Origin: Bdellovibrionales bacterium
GTDB taxonomy: Bacteria; Bdellovibrionota; Bdellovibrionia; Bdellovibrionales; UBA1609
Reading direction: 5' to 3'
NCBI GenBank assembly: GCA_016716765.1
Contig: JADJVA010000004.1
Span: 124,001 to 188,000, forward strand
DNA length: 64,000 bases
A model generated the notes under the pieces. The model ran no database searches. It had not been told where the DNA came from and saw nothing but the letters and a program-made list of their open reading frames with translations. How positions within the stretch are numbered: the stretch's first letter is position 1; the number at the start of each line of letters is the position of its first letter. Below are positions 16,629 through 24,700 of the stretch, piece by piece. The position numbers and the translations under genes were made by a program.

Positions 16629-18787
16629 TGATAAATTCCCAATTTCTTTTCAAGGTCTTGAAGCCGTTTTTCTAGATTCTCAAGTTTGCTTTTTAGGTGA
16701 GAGTTTTCATTTTTGAGACTGGCCAGTTCGAGAGTTTGCTGTGTCGTGAGTGTTTCATTGGTTTTGCACATCTCATAAAGTTCCTTTGCCGACTCAATGA
16801 GGGGCGCAATCAAGTACAGATATTTAACGCCTTTATAACCTGTTACGGGATCTGTTCGAACTGCATCGGGAAATATTTTTTCCACTTCTTGAGCGAGAAC
16901 CCCGGCGTCACCTTCGCCTGTATTTTTCCATCGGTATTGCAGTCCCTGAAGTTTCAAAATTGCACTCAGACCCTTAATTTGTTGAATATCTGTTTTTAAT
17001 CTCACATCTGAAGTTGAAATAAAACTCGTGGCCTTTACATTTCCATTTACTTCTAGAACCTCACTGGGCGTCGATGTCCCAATTCCCACGTACCCATTAT
17101 TGCGGTCGATGGAGAGATGAACGCTCGTATCGCCACCTGTATAGTGGCCGAGCACTTGGAGGGCATTGTAAAGTCCATCGCTCGTGCTGTGGTAGCGTAT
17201 TTTCATTCCATCGTATTCGCCTACCGAGTCGGTTTCTCCCAATATTATCTGTGAGCTTCCCTGGATTGTGGAGTTGAGGAGGCGAAACTCAGCCGGATTG
17301 GTTAGACCTGTACCGCCTGGGTGAGAAATGTGAAGATTACTGTAGGGGGATGAAGAGCCAATCCCCACGTTGCCGTTTTTCAAGATCATGAGGGCGTTGG
17401 ATCTTGATGCGCCAGACCCTGTGCCGTTGCCGACTACCAATAATGGATCTGTACCCACCCATGACGATGAATTTTCAGTTCCTGTTGGCAAATTATAGCT
17501 GCCGAGACTTATCTGCTGATAGGATGCGGCGGTAGAGTACATCCCAATTGTTCGAGAGTAATCTCCTGATGCTGTGCCATAATAGCCGACGGCGAACGAA
17601 TTCGTACCGGTGGCGCTATTCCCTGCCCCCATAGCTACCGAATAACCATTGGTAGCTGTGTTGTTGCTTCCAACAGCGAAAGACCTATTTGTCCCAGCCG
17701 TATTTCCTTCGCCAATCGCCGCAGAATAAGAACCCGTCACAGTGTTCGAACTTCCTGCTGAAAAATTTGTTACACTGAATACTGCATCGCCCGTGCTTGA
17801 AAGTGACAGCCTAGTTATATTGTTGGTCTTAAAGTCAACTCCGTAAGCGTCGTTCGCTCCGATTGTAATAGCTCCGGCCTGCCCTCCGTTCACGACAAAT
17901 CCGCTTGTTGACGCTGGAGTGTAGCGAACCCAACCGCCCAAGCCGCTGTTGGCTGTCGTGTCCCACTTCACGGATTCACCGTTGGCAAGGCCTGCGAAGT
18001 TCGCGGCATCGATTGATTTTCCACCAATTTTTCCGTCGGAATAATTTTTATTGACGGCATAGTCGCCGCCGGCAGGCACGTCTAGCACTCTCACGCCCTG
18101 TCCAGCTCCACTCAGGTTCAGAACGCCGCTTGATACAGGGAGATCTACGCTCTTCGCAAAGACAGTGGAGGTGCCCGCAGCCAAAGCCAGGAGTTCGGTA
18201 TAGGTCGCATTTTGAAAAAGTGAGTTTGCGTTTGCCTGGCTGAGCGCAGATGTTGTCGTATTGATCTGCAAAAAATCACTCTTGCCTTTGCCCTCGAGTT
18301 TTGAGGCATAAAGGGCGTAGGGGACGCTCTGAACGATTTGATCTTGCAATGCGACGGGGCCGCCGCCTTCGTCAAAAGTAACTCTGATCCGGCGACTATC
18401 GCCAGTTGAAGGAGAATAGGAGCAGGACCCAGCTCCAGTGAATGTGCCCGTATTTGAGAAAACTTCTCTTACAAAATAGGAGGGACCAATCGGAGTTCCA
18501 GTGCCAAGAGTGAGAGAAAAGGAGCCGCCTGAACCCACCATGCTAATCGTATGGGTTTCTTCAAAAAGAAGACAGGCGCCATCGGGACTGTACACTTCGA
18601 TATCAAACAGAACACTCACCGCTTCTAGCGGACTGTTGTCAGGCTTCATGATACGCCCTTGATACACCAGCCCCGAGGGAGCTTCGCTCGCAAGTGAGGT
18701 TGAGAAGATCAATGTGCCAGCGAAATTAAGCGCGACGAGATAGGAGAAAAGACGATAATTTGAGCGGCCAATCAACAAACGGTCCAT
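16625..18787 (-). CDS. Fibre-like surface protein with C-terminal S74 intramolecular chaperone
   Basis: A 720-residue exported protein (signal near LFSYLVALNFAGTLIFSTSL). The N-terminal domain (GLVYQGRIMKPDNSPLEAVS) precedes a region of YadA-head-like units (SAAIGEGNT, SFAVGSNNT, SVAMGAGNS, SFAVGYYGT). A C-terminal peptidase S74 chaperone follows: TSDVRLKTDIQQI with the likely self-cleavage Ser, GVLAQEVEKIFPDAV, then a coiled coil of about 50 residues. S74 domains help trimers fold and then cut themselves off. The ATG at 18787 has AAGGGA 7 bases upstream. It forms an operon with the downstream adhesin-like gene; a trimeric fibre is likely. Confidence 0.82.
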   Translation of the reverse strand: MDRLLIGRSNYRLFSYLVALNFAGTLIFSTSLASEAPSGLVYQGRIMKPDNSPLEAVSVLFDIEVYSPDGACLLFEETHTISMVGSGGSFSLTLGTGTPIGPSYFVREVFSNTGTFTGAGSCSYSPSTGDSRRIRVTFDEGGGPVALQDQIVQSVPYALYASKLEGKGKSDFLQINTTTSALSQANANSLFQNATYTELLALAAGTSTVFAKSVDLPVSSGVLNLSGAGQGVRVLDVPAGGDYAVNKNYSDGKIGGKSIDAANFAGLANGESVKWDTTANSGLGGWVRYTPASTSGFVVNGGQAGAITIGANDAYGVDFKTNNITRLSLSSTGDAVFSVTNFSAGSSNTVTGSYSAAIGEGNTAGTNRSFAVGSNNTATNGYSVAMGAGNSATGTNSFAVGYYGTASGDYSRTIGMYSTAASYQQISLGSYNLPTGTENSSSWVGTDPLLVVGNGTGSGASRSNALMILKNGNVGIGSSSPYSNLHISHPGGTGLTNPAEFRLLNSTIQGSSQIILGETDSVGEYDGMKIRYHSTSDGLYNALQVLGHYTGGDTSVHLSIDRNNGYVGIGTSTPSEVLEVNGNVKATSFISTSDVRLKTDIQQIKGLSAILKLQGLQYRWKNTGEGDAGVLAQEVEKIFPDAVRTDPVTGYKGVKYLYLIAPLIESAKELYEMCKTNETLTTQQTLELASLKNENSHLKSKLENLEKRLQDLEKKLGIYQ

Positions 18788-18847
18788 TTTATATTCCCTT
18801 CTAGGAACCATTGGCTTTGGTTCAATTCTCTGAAAAACTATTTCTCT

Positions 18848-19076
18848 ATGATAAGATATCGACGTCTTACGGATGAAATTAAAAATTCTAAAGATCTTTT
18901 TTAAGACGCCCTCTTCTCAAATCGAATCGCCGATCGCACTCCATGTAATCGAAACTGAGATTTCTTTAGCTATCTGGTTGCGAGACTGTTGAAAATAATT
19001 ATACGAAGCGAAGTTTCGCTAACCAATAAAGTTTTCGTTTTAAAATAATCCATTATGATAATTTTGATTTATGTGT
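18848..19076. repeat. 229-bp direct repeat, left copy (flanks AbiE island)
   Basis: It matches 21361-21589 in the same orientation with about eight mismatches by eye. Inside lies a short perfect hairpin AGCGAA-GT-TTCGCT. No convincing coding frame is present. It sits between the S74 gene start (18787) and the toxin-antitoxin genes, so it also covers the likely promoter region of the S74 operon. Confidence 0.88.
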
Positions 19077-19142
19077 CCAATCCATTCCATTCCGCGCCGA
19101 GCTTGTGATGGAGATTTGGCGAAGGACCAAAACAGCTGTTGC

Positions 19143-19199
19143 ACCAATTTTATTCCAGGAGAGGTTTTGTGTGTCCGAAACAATCATAGAAGCGTCAGC
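19143..19199 (-). pseudogene. Remnant of an adhesin-like gene homologous to 14931-16628
   Basis: Read on the minus strand, this gives ADASMIVSDTQNLSWNKIG, which aligns with ADASVLVTDTQNLSWSKIG of the 565-residue adhesin-like protein. Only this fragment is clearly recognisable. It overlaps the 3' end of the AbiEii-like gene in a different frame, so the last few toxin codons are read from it. It marks a recombination or insertion junction near 19200. Confidence 0.75.
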
Positions 19200-20224
19200 G
19201 TTTGTAAGGGTTGATTGAAGTCCCGCTCGAACTCAGCTATGGCGTTCAAAATCACGTCCCATTGTGGGCGGGGTTTTTCACCGTAAAACATAGTCGCCAT
19301 AGATTCATAGTCTCTCTCAAGTTCTTCGACCACCCGCCCCGGGGGAGAGAGTTTTAATGTACCTTTGCGTGCCGTTTTGTAGTTCGCCCAAGCTGATGCA
19401 AAATAAACATTTTTGTGTTTAGCCACTCGCTCTAAAAGAGTGAGGTCACGAAGTGCCTTTTCACAAATCGGTGAATTAAGAAGTTGATAGAAGTCATAAA
19501 GATGACGAGAAATGCGGGGAGGTAACGGCTTGGCATCTGGTAGATTGGCGTATTGGTGTAGAAGAGTCGCCTTTTCCCAAAAAGTCCTCTCGGCATTTAG
19601 GACGCGGATTTTATATTCTGATTCAGTTACTTTATCGGACAAGGCCTGTTTCACGAAACTTTGGATCGAGTGTTCACTGACGGGCCAATGCTCAGACCTG
19701 GCGCCCATTTCAATTTTTACAGCCTGGTGAATGTATTGGCCCCTGGGTGTGATATTCGGATATTCGAATATAAGTGCTTGCGGATCTTTTTCGTCTGGGC
19801 TGAGCTGCCAGCCCTCTGCGGTGCCCAACCCCTGAGTGATACTTTTCTTTAAAGCCGTCGCCATTTCATTTTGAACGTAATCAGAGCAAGCCTTCGATAG
19901 ACTCTCAAGAGCCGCTCGTTGTTTCTTGCCTGATCCTGCCCTCTCAGGATCTTTATCTGGTGAACTAAACCCCAAGAAATCCTTTTCAATTGATACATCG
20001 ATGTCTTCGGAAAAGCGTTCGATCAATCTATAAACTTTTGACAAAGATGTTCCACCCTTGAAGGTCAGGTGATCTTTCAATTCTTTGAGTGAAAACAGTC
20101 TTTCAAGGGTCCAGACAACCCAAAAATCTTTTTCAATGATGGGAAACACGATACCAAGTTTTTGAACGGCTTCGTCGAAAAAGGCTTTGCGATCATCCGC
20201 CGATAATTGCTGAATTTTATTCAT
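19184..20224 (-). CDS. AbiEii/AbiGii-family nucleotidyltransferase toxin
   Basis: A 346-residue toxin of a type IV toxin-antitoxin or abortive-infection pair. The nucleotidyltransferase signature is intact: HLTFKGGTSLSKVYRL followed by RFSEDIDVSIEKDF with the paired acidic residues. Later conserved segments include EIGAR-type text (VKIEMGARSE), RTFWEKATLLHQ and RHLYDFYQL, all typical of AbiEii. Family members add nucleotides to tRNA ends and stop growth. It overlaps the antitoxin gene by ATGA (20221-20224). The final residues (QTLTLL) come from fused foreign sequence, so the natural C-terminus may differ slightly. Confidence 0.9.
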   Translation of the reverse strand: MNKIQQLSADDRKAFFDEAVQKLGIVFPIIEKDFWVVWTLERLFSLKELKDHLTFKGGTSLSKVYRLIERFSEDIDVSIEKDFLGFSSPDKDPERAGSGKKQRAALESLSKACSDYVQNEMATALKKSITQGLGTAEGWQLSPDEKDPQALIFEYPNITPRGQYIHQAVKIEMGARSEHWPVSEHSIQSFVKQALSDKVTESEYKIRVLNAERTFWEKATLLHQYANLPDAKPLPPRISRHLYDFYQLLNSPICEKALRDLTLLERVAKHKNVYFASAWANYKTARKGTLKLSPPGRVVEELERDYESMATMFYGEKPRPQWDVILNAIAEFERDFNQPLQTLTLL

Positions 20225-20829
20225 AGCTCATTCTCCATGAGCTGAAACAACATCACGCGAATCCACTCCGGTGCATACTTGAGATTCCGCTCAAATTCCA
20301 CTCGCTTTGAACTCTTGAGAAGTTTTTTAATTTTTCCAAGCATGTACTCATCAACATTTTTTTGTTGCATGAATTTGAGTGCCTGGATGGCCAAGGCCTC
20401 GCGTGATCCCGCAGCAAACATATTTTTGAGTGATGTATGCTTCAGGGTGACTTGGAGCTTGCCGAGCTTGAACTTTTTCGACGGTCCATCGGTCAAGAAG
20501 ACGGCTTGCCCAGGAACTTGTTCTGATAAACCAATCGCATTGGCCGCGTAGGCTCCTGTCGGTTGAACTTTGAAACCATTTTTTTCAGATAATGCCTTCA
20601 CCACGGCATCAACATCGGGCGAAAGAACACCCAGCAGGCGATGTTGCTTGGGGTAATCGTACACGCCCCGAAACACGCGACGAATGAGGCTTTGTTTCTC
20701 TAAGTTGAAAAGAACGAAGCGGATAGCCTCTGGGCTTCCTAGTCCAGAAAAATGCTTGGGAGTAAATGCCCAACCCCTTCCATGGCCATATATCTTACTT
20801 TTTATAGAGTTTTCAACTGTTTGCTTCAT
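20221..20829 (-). CDS. AbiEi-like antitoxin/transcriptional repressor (DUF6088 type)
   Basis: A 202-residue protein paired with the AbiEii-like toxin. The N-terminus is a winged helix (WAFTPKHFSGLGSPEAIRFV, LIRRVFRGVYDYP), and the middle and C-terminal parts match AbiEi/DUF6088 (LTDGPSKKFKLGK, LKHTSLKNMFAAGSREALAI). Such antitoxins act as repressors of their own operon and blunt the toxin through its target or by phosphorylation, not tight binding. The ATG at 20829 has GGAG 8 bases upstream. Two inverted repeats in front of it are probable binding sites. Confidence 0.85.
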   Translation of the reverse strand: MKQTVENSIKSKIYGHGRGWAFTPKHFSGLGSPEAIRFVLFNLEKQSLIRRVFRGVYDYPKQHRLLGVLSPDVDAVVKALSEKNGFKVQPTGAYAANAIGLSEQVPGQAVFLTDGPSKKFKLGKLQVTLKHTSLKNMFAAGSREALAIQALKFMQQKNVDEYMLGKIKKLLKSSKRVEFERNLKYAPEWIRVMLFQLMENEL

Positions 20830-20842
20830 TTTTTAGTCTCCA

Positions 20843-20931
20843 TTTACTAACAAAAAGTACCATATTTTTGTTAGTAAATCAACCACGTCCCAATCTGAGG
20901 CACTAACAAAAATAGTAGTGTTTTCGTTAGT
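20843..20931 (-). promoter_or_regulatory. Two inverted-repeat operators upstream of the AbiE operon
   Basis: TTTACTAACAAAAA (20843-20856) and TTTTTGTTAGTAAA (20865-20878) form a perfect 14-bp dyad with an 8-base spacer. ACTAACAAAAA (20902-20912) and GTTTTCGTTAGT (20920-20931) repeat the same half-site with one imperfect position. On the minus strand TTGATT and TACTTT, 17 bp apart, overlap the first dyad and make a plausible promoter. Paired inverted repeats bound by AbiEi are the established mode of autoregulation in this family. Confidence 0.75.
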
Positions 20932-20964
20932 ACAATTTCGGTAATTACAAGTAATTGCAATGGT

Positions 20965-21360
20965 CTATGGATACTCCCCCCATCCGCTGATTAAGCTGAG
21001 GGTTGAACAGATCAAAGTCTTGAGGCGTGCAGCCATATGTGGCAGTTTTGCGCCGTGAAGATCGACGTAGTTGGTGGTGACGTAGACTTGCGTGAATCCA
21101 GGCTTTCGCAATTGAGGAGCGGCATCTTGTCTGCGCGCATTTTCACCCAAATGCGAATCTAAGAAGTTCGGAATATCTTTAGGAATAGCGTCACTGAAGG
21201 CCAATAGGTCGCCTATGGAAGAAAAGGCCTTTACCGCAAGCCCACGCGCCTCAGCCCTCAGTCTCCATGTCTCACGAATCAAATCATCATTGTCCACTAA
21301 AACAAAATCCGTACCGGCCAGATCCACTTCAGCAGTCTGAGCAGGAATCCGAAGAACGAC
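20965..21360 (-). pseudogene. Remnant of a hybrid histidine kinase (receiver domain only)
   Basis: On the minus strand the frame reads VVLRIPAQTAEVDLAGTD, then FVLVDNDDLIRETWRLRAEA. This is the end of a kinase ATPase domain followed by a receiver domain. The phospho-acceptor Asp is in NFLDSHLGEN, and VYVTTNYVDL is the conserved threonine region. The frame is cut at 21361 exactly where the direct repeat starts, so the sensor and kinase parts are missing. The tail (LICSTLSLISGWGEYP) also departs from the family. It is probably non-functional. Confidence 0.7.
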
Positions 21361-21589
21361 ATGATAAGATATCAGCGCTTAACGGATGAAATTAAAAATT
21401 CTAAAGATCTTTTCTAAGACGCCCTCTTCTCAAATCGAATCGCCGATCGCACTCCATGTAATCGAAACTGAGATTTCTTTAGCTATCTGGTTGCGAGACT
21501 GTTGAAAATAATTATACGAAGCGAAGTTTCGCTAACCAATAAAGTTTTCGTCTTAAAATAATCCATTATGATAATTTTGATTTTTGTGT
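21361..21589. repeat. 229-bp direct repeat, right copy
   Basis: It is the same-orientation partner of 18848-19076; most differences cluster in bases 14-21 of the unit. It truncates the kinase remnant on its left and abuts the AGE-family gene on its right. Together the copies bracket 2.3 kb with the AbiE pair, as expected if the island arrived by, or can leave by, recombination between the repeats. Confidence 0.88.
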
Positions 21590-21623
21590 TCTATCCTTGA
21601 TCTGTAAAACAGGGGGTGTGATT

Positions 21624-23093
21624 TTGAGTGGGATCAAATTGAAATTGGGCCTCGTACTTTTTGGAATGCTTTCTGTCCTGAAGTCAGAGGCAAGAGATCT
21701 GCCCTTTTTTCATCTCCTCAACAGCGGTGGGGAATTTCATCGAAATAATTCTCAATTGGATTGGACCAATTCCGGTTTATGGAGAAAAACTTCTCAGCAC
21801 TCAAATGATTTTTTTATTCGTTACTCCTGGGACAAGGAGCTGGGGTCTTTTGCATCCGAAATTGAAATGGACGGATCTCGAATGAGCAATACCAGATATT
21901 TGATTGCTTCAAGTCAAATGCTCTATGGTTTGGCTTACGGGGTCAATTGGAATCAACAGAGGAGAGAGACTGAAATGGCACGTAGGCAGGCCAAATTTGT
22001 TCTCCAAAAAATGATCGTTGCGAATGACCTAGGACCTTACTTCAAAGTTGCGGTCGATCACAATGGCTATGACCTTAACAAGCAGAGATCGCTCTCAGCC
22101 AGCGAACAGGCCGAAGGATTTTTCGGACTGGTGGCTCTTTACTCTAAGACGAGGAATCCCACCATCTTGAGGCAAATTGATGTCTTGTTTGATTCCTTTT
22201 ACAGGAGATTTCATGACGACCAAAATCTGGGATTTTTTGATGATTTTGACCTGATGACAGGAAGACCTCTCTTGCCTGGAAGGGAAGTCTCGAACAAGAG
22301 TTATGGATCAACTGTGACCGTCGCGACATCTTTTTTAATTGATTTGGCTCAGTTGAATACGCCTCGCCAAAGGCATTATATCGCGATCATGGAAGAGCTT
22401 TTGGACATTGTCGCAGATCACTTTATTGACACCGAAACGGGATGGATAATTGAGAATTTCACCTCCGATTGGAGGCCTGCCTGGAGGGATTGGCAAGTTC
22501 AGAAAGTAAAGAAGACGAAAGACGGCGGAGATAGCAGCTCAAGGGATGTGAGTGTTGGGAGGACAGGTCATAATTATGAAGCGGCCTGGCTCTTGATGAG
22601 AGGAGCGACCGACTTAAAGTACATTTCCGCAGAAAAGAAGGCCAAATACTTGGCCGCAGCTCGCGTGATTTTGGTTTCGATGCTGAATTCAAATTCCCTT
22701 GATCGCGAACGGGGAGGGGTTTTTGATACTTTTATTCGGGAAACGGATTCTCCAATGTGGCATCAAAATAAAGTGTGGTGGCAGCAAACGAAGGCCATGC
22801 TGGCTTTGGCAAAAGCGATCTCTGTGGGCCTTTTCTCAGAAGAGGGCAGCGAGGAGCTCGCCAGTCTTGCGTTGATTCAGCTCGATAAGATTGTGAGGTT
22901 CTATTTTGATCATTTTGTGGATGATAAAAATGGGGGAGAGTTCTCAGTTCTTAGTCGAGAAGGTCTTCCCGTCGCCGGTGAGCCTAAGGGTCAAAGGGAA
23001 AAGGCGAGTGGCCACAGTGTGGAGCTTTCTCGATTCATGTCTGAATACTCAAAGCTGGTCAAGGCCCAGTATCTGACAATGATTGGGCATTGA
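21624..23093 (+). CDS. Exported AGE-family (N-acylglucosamine 2-epimerase-like) protein
   Basis: About 489 residues with an (alpha/alpha)6-barrel pattern. Features include RYLIASSQMLYGLAYGV, FFGLVALY, GFFDDFD, GRTGHNYEAAWLLMRGA (the conserved His region), GGVFDTFIRE and KVWWQQTKAMLALAKA (WW-Q-EA-like active-site helix). A signal-like segment (KLKLGLVLFGMLSVLKSEA) suggests export, unusual for cytosolic AGE epimerases. The start is uncertain: TTG at 21624 has AGGGGG upstream, while TTG at 21597 opens the frame. The substrate could be a sugar or sugar-containing wall material and cannot be read from sequence. Confidence 0.78.
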   Translation: MSGIKLKLGLVLFGMLSVLKSEARDLPFFHLLNSGGEFHRNNSQLDWTNSGLWRKTSQHSNDFFIRYSWDKELGSFASEIEMDGSRMSNTRYLIASSQMLYGLAYGVNWNQQRRETEMARRQAKFVLQKMIVANDLGPYFKVAVDHNGYDLNKQRSLSASEQAEGFFGLVALYSKTRNPTILRQIDVLFDSFYRRFHDDQNLGFFDDFDLMTGRPLLPGREVSNKSYGSTVTVATSFLIDLAQLNTPRQRHYIAIMEELLDIVADHFIDTETGWIIENFTSDWRPAWRDWQVQKVKKTKDGGDSSSRDVSVGRTGHNYEAAWLLMRGATDLKYISAEKKAKYLAAARVILVSMLNSNSLDRERGGVFDTFIRETDSPMWHQNKVWWQQTKAMLALAKAISVGLFSEEGSEELASLALIQLDKIVRFYFDHFVDDKNGGEFSVLSREGLPVAGEPKGQREKASGHSVELSRFMSEYSKLVKAQYLTMIGH

Positions 23094-23209
23094 GGTGAAG
23101 AGTCAGCGCCAAGAGGCTGACATCAAAGAAGATTGCGCAGAGAGCCAAGTCTCGTATCTGTTCGAGCCGACTTGCCCCCCTTGCTCTGTCTTGTTAATTC
23201 TAGATCCAT

Positions 23210-23635
23210 ATGGAAACAGAAAGAATTCGACCCTCTTTTCAGCAACTCTACATGGATTTGGCCCATAAGCTCGCGGAGCGTTCGACCTGTCGGCGACTTC
23301 ATGTGGGCACTGTCATCACGAGCACGGACTTTCGAAAAGTTCTAGCCGTTGGCTACAATGGAAACGCTACGGGTCTTGAAAATGGATGTGATCGTGATGA
23401 GGCGGGCAATTGTGGCTGCCTGCATTCAGAGGAAAACGCGGTCATTAACTGTGATTCTCCACGCTTCATTGAGAAGGTGGCTTTTGTGACTCATTTGCCC
23501 TGCGTGGCTTGTGCGAAACGCTTGATTAACATGGGTGGGCTTAAAAAAATATACTTTGCGAAAGACTACCGTTCTCAGGAATCATTAAAACTCTTTAGTA
23601 TTGTCGGAATCGAGATTGAGAAGTGGCAGGTTTAG
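23210..23635 (+). CDS. dCMP/cytidine-type deaminase (ComEB-like)
   Basis: A 141-residue zinc enzyme expected to turn dCMP into dUMP for thymidylate supply. It has CLHSEENAV (the zinc His and catalytic Glu) and LPCVACAKRL (the two zinc Cys). The N-terminus RPSFQQLYMDLAHKLAERST and RRLHVGTVIT are typical of dCMP deaminases. The ATG at 23210 has no strong ribosome site but matches the family start. The C-terminus (IEIEKWQV) matches the family length. The next gene starts 24 bp later. Confidence 0.9.
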   Translation: METERIRPSFQQLYMDLAHKLAERSTCRRLHVGTVITSTDFRKVLAVGYNGNATGLENGCDRDEAGNCGCLHSEENAVINCDSPRFIEKVAFVTHLPCVACAKRLINMGGLKKIYFAKDYRSQESLKLFSIVGIEIEKWQV

Positions 23636-23659
23636 TTTTTTGTCTTATCGGGGGATGAT

Positions 23660-24700
23660 TTGATGAATGGGAAATCGAGAGGAACAAGAGAAAAAACAAC
23701 CTCTGGGGCTAAAGCAACAACCGGGGATAAAACAACAACCGGGGCAAAAGCAGCTGCCAAGCCAAGGTTTAAAAATGTAACCTGGCCGAAAATTAAGCCC
23801 GATGACATCATTGATTTGGTGGCTCCTGGATTCGGGCCGACGCCAAAAGAAATCAGAGGCGCTGTTAAATTTTTGCGTGCCTGGGGACTAAATCCTCGTG
23901 TCCCGGTTGATTTATTAGGTCCTGATATTTTGTGTTCGAATTCGGATGAAAAGAGATTTCAACTGCTGCGCAAGGCCCTCTTTGCCAAAGACTCGAAGGC
24001 CATCTGGTGCCTTCGCGGAGGGTATGGTGCCAATCGATTGCTTCCCTACTTGCAGCGACTCAAACCGCCAGCCAGCAACAAAGTTCTGATCGGATACAGC
24101 GATGTGACGACAGTCCATCTTTTTTTGAATCAGCAGTGGGGGTGGAACACAATACATGGGCCTTTGCTCGATCGATTTGGAGCCGGCGCGGGGCGCAGCA
24201 AAGATAAGAAGGAACTAAAGCAGTGCCTATTTGGCGAGAGAGATTTTTTGCAGTTCACTGAGTTGAGACCCCTAAATCAAAAAGCTCAAGCAAGTGGAAT
24301 TGTCCGTGGCCGCCTCACAGGAGGAAATCTGACCACTTGGACTTCAGCCATTGGAACGGCGTGGGCGGGCAAGCCCCAGGGCAAAATTCTGTTTTTTGAG
24401 GACATTGGCGAGCAGGGTCGCAAGGTTGATCGCATGCTTGTTCAGCTCGAGCAGAGTGGGGGGTTCAAGGGATTAAAAGCGCTGATTTTTGGTGAGTTCG
24501 TTGGTGGGGCTCAACCAAACGGACGATATGTTTGGCCTGATGTTTTGAGGCGTTTTGCAGATGAGGCGCCTTTTCCCGTCTTCGATCACTTTCCAGCGGG
24601 CCATGGTCAATCGCAGAGACCTGTTCCTTTCGGTCCCATGGCCGTTCTCAAGAAGGGCAAGCGTCCTGAATTGACAGTTAAAGTGGGAAGTCAGGGATGA
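23660..24700 (+). CDS. ldcA: Muramoyl-tetrapeptide LD-carboxypeptidase (S66 family)
   Basis: A 346-residue serine peptidase that removes the terminal D-Ala from murein tetrapeptides during recycling. The catalytic Ser is in VLIGYSDVTTVHLFL, the Glu in FFEDIGEQGRKVDRML and the His in FPAGHGQSQRP. IWCLRGGYGANRLLPYL is the substrate loop. The first 35 residues are an unusual Thr/Ala/Lys-rich tail with a short repeat (TTSGAKATTGDKTTTGAKA) and no signal, so the enzyme is cytosolic as expected. It overlaps the next gene by ATGA and leads a three-gene wall-recycling operon ending with mpl. Confidence 0.9.
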   Translation: MMNGKSRGTREKTTSGAKATTGDKTTTGAKAAAKPRFKNVTWPKIKPDDIIDLVAPGFGPTPKEIRGAVKFLRAWGLNPRVPVDLLGPDILCSNSDEKRFQLLRKALFAKDSKAIWCLRGGYGANRLLPYLQRLKPPASNKVLIGYSDVTTVHLFLNQQWGWNTIHGPLLDRFGAGAGRSKDKKELKQCLFGERDFLQFTELRPLNQKAQASGIVRGRLTGGNLTTWTSAIGTAWAGKPQGKILFFEDIGEQGRKVDRMLVQLEQSGGFKGLKALIFGEFVGGAQPNGRYVWPDVLRRFADEAPFPVFDHFPAGHGQSQRPVPFGPMAVLKKGKRPELTVKVGSQG

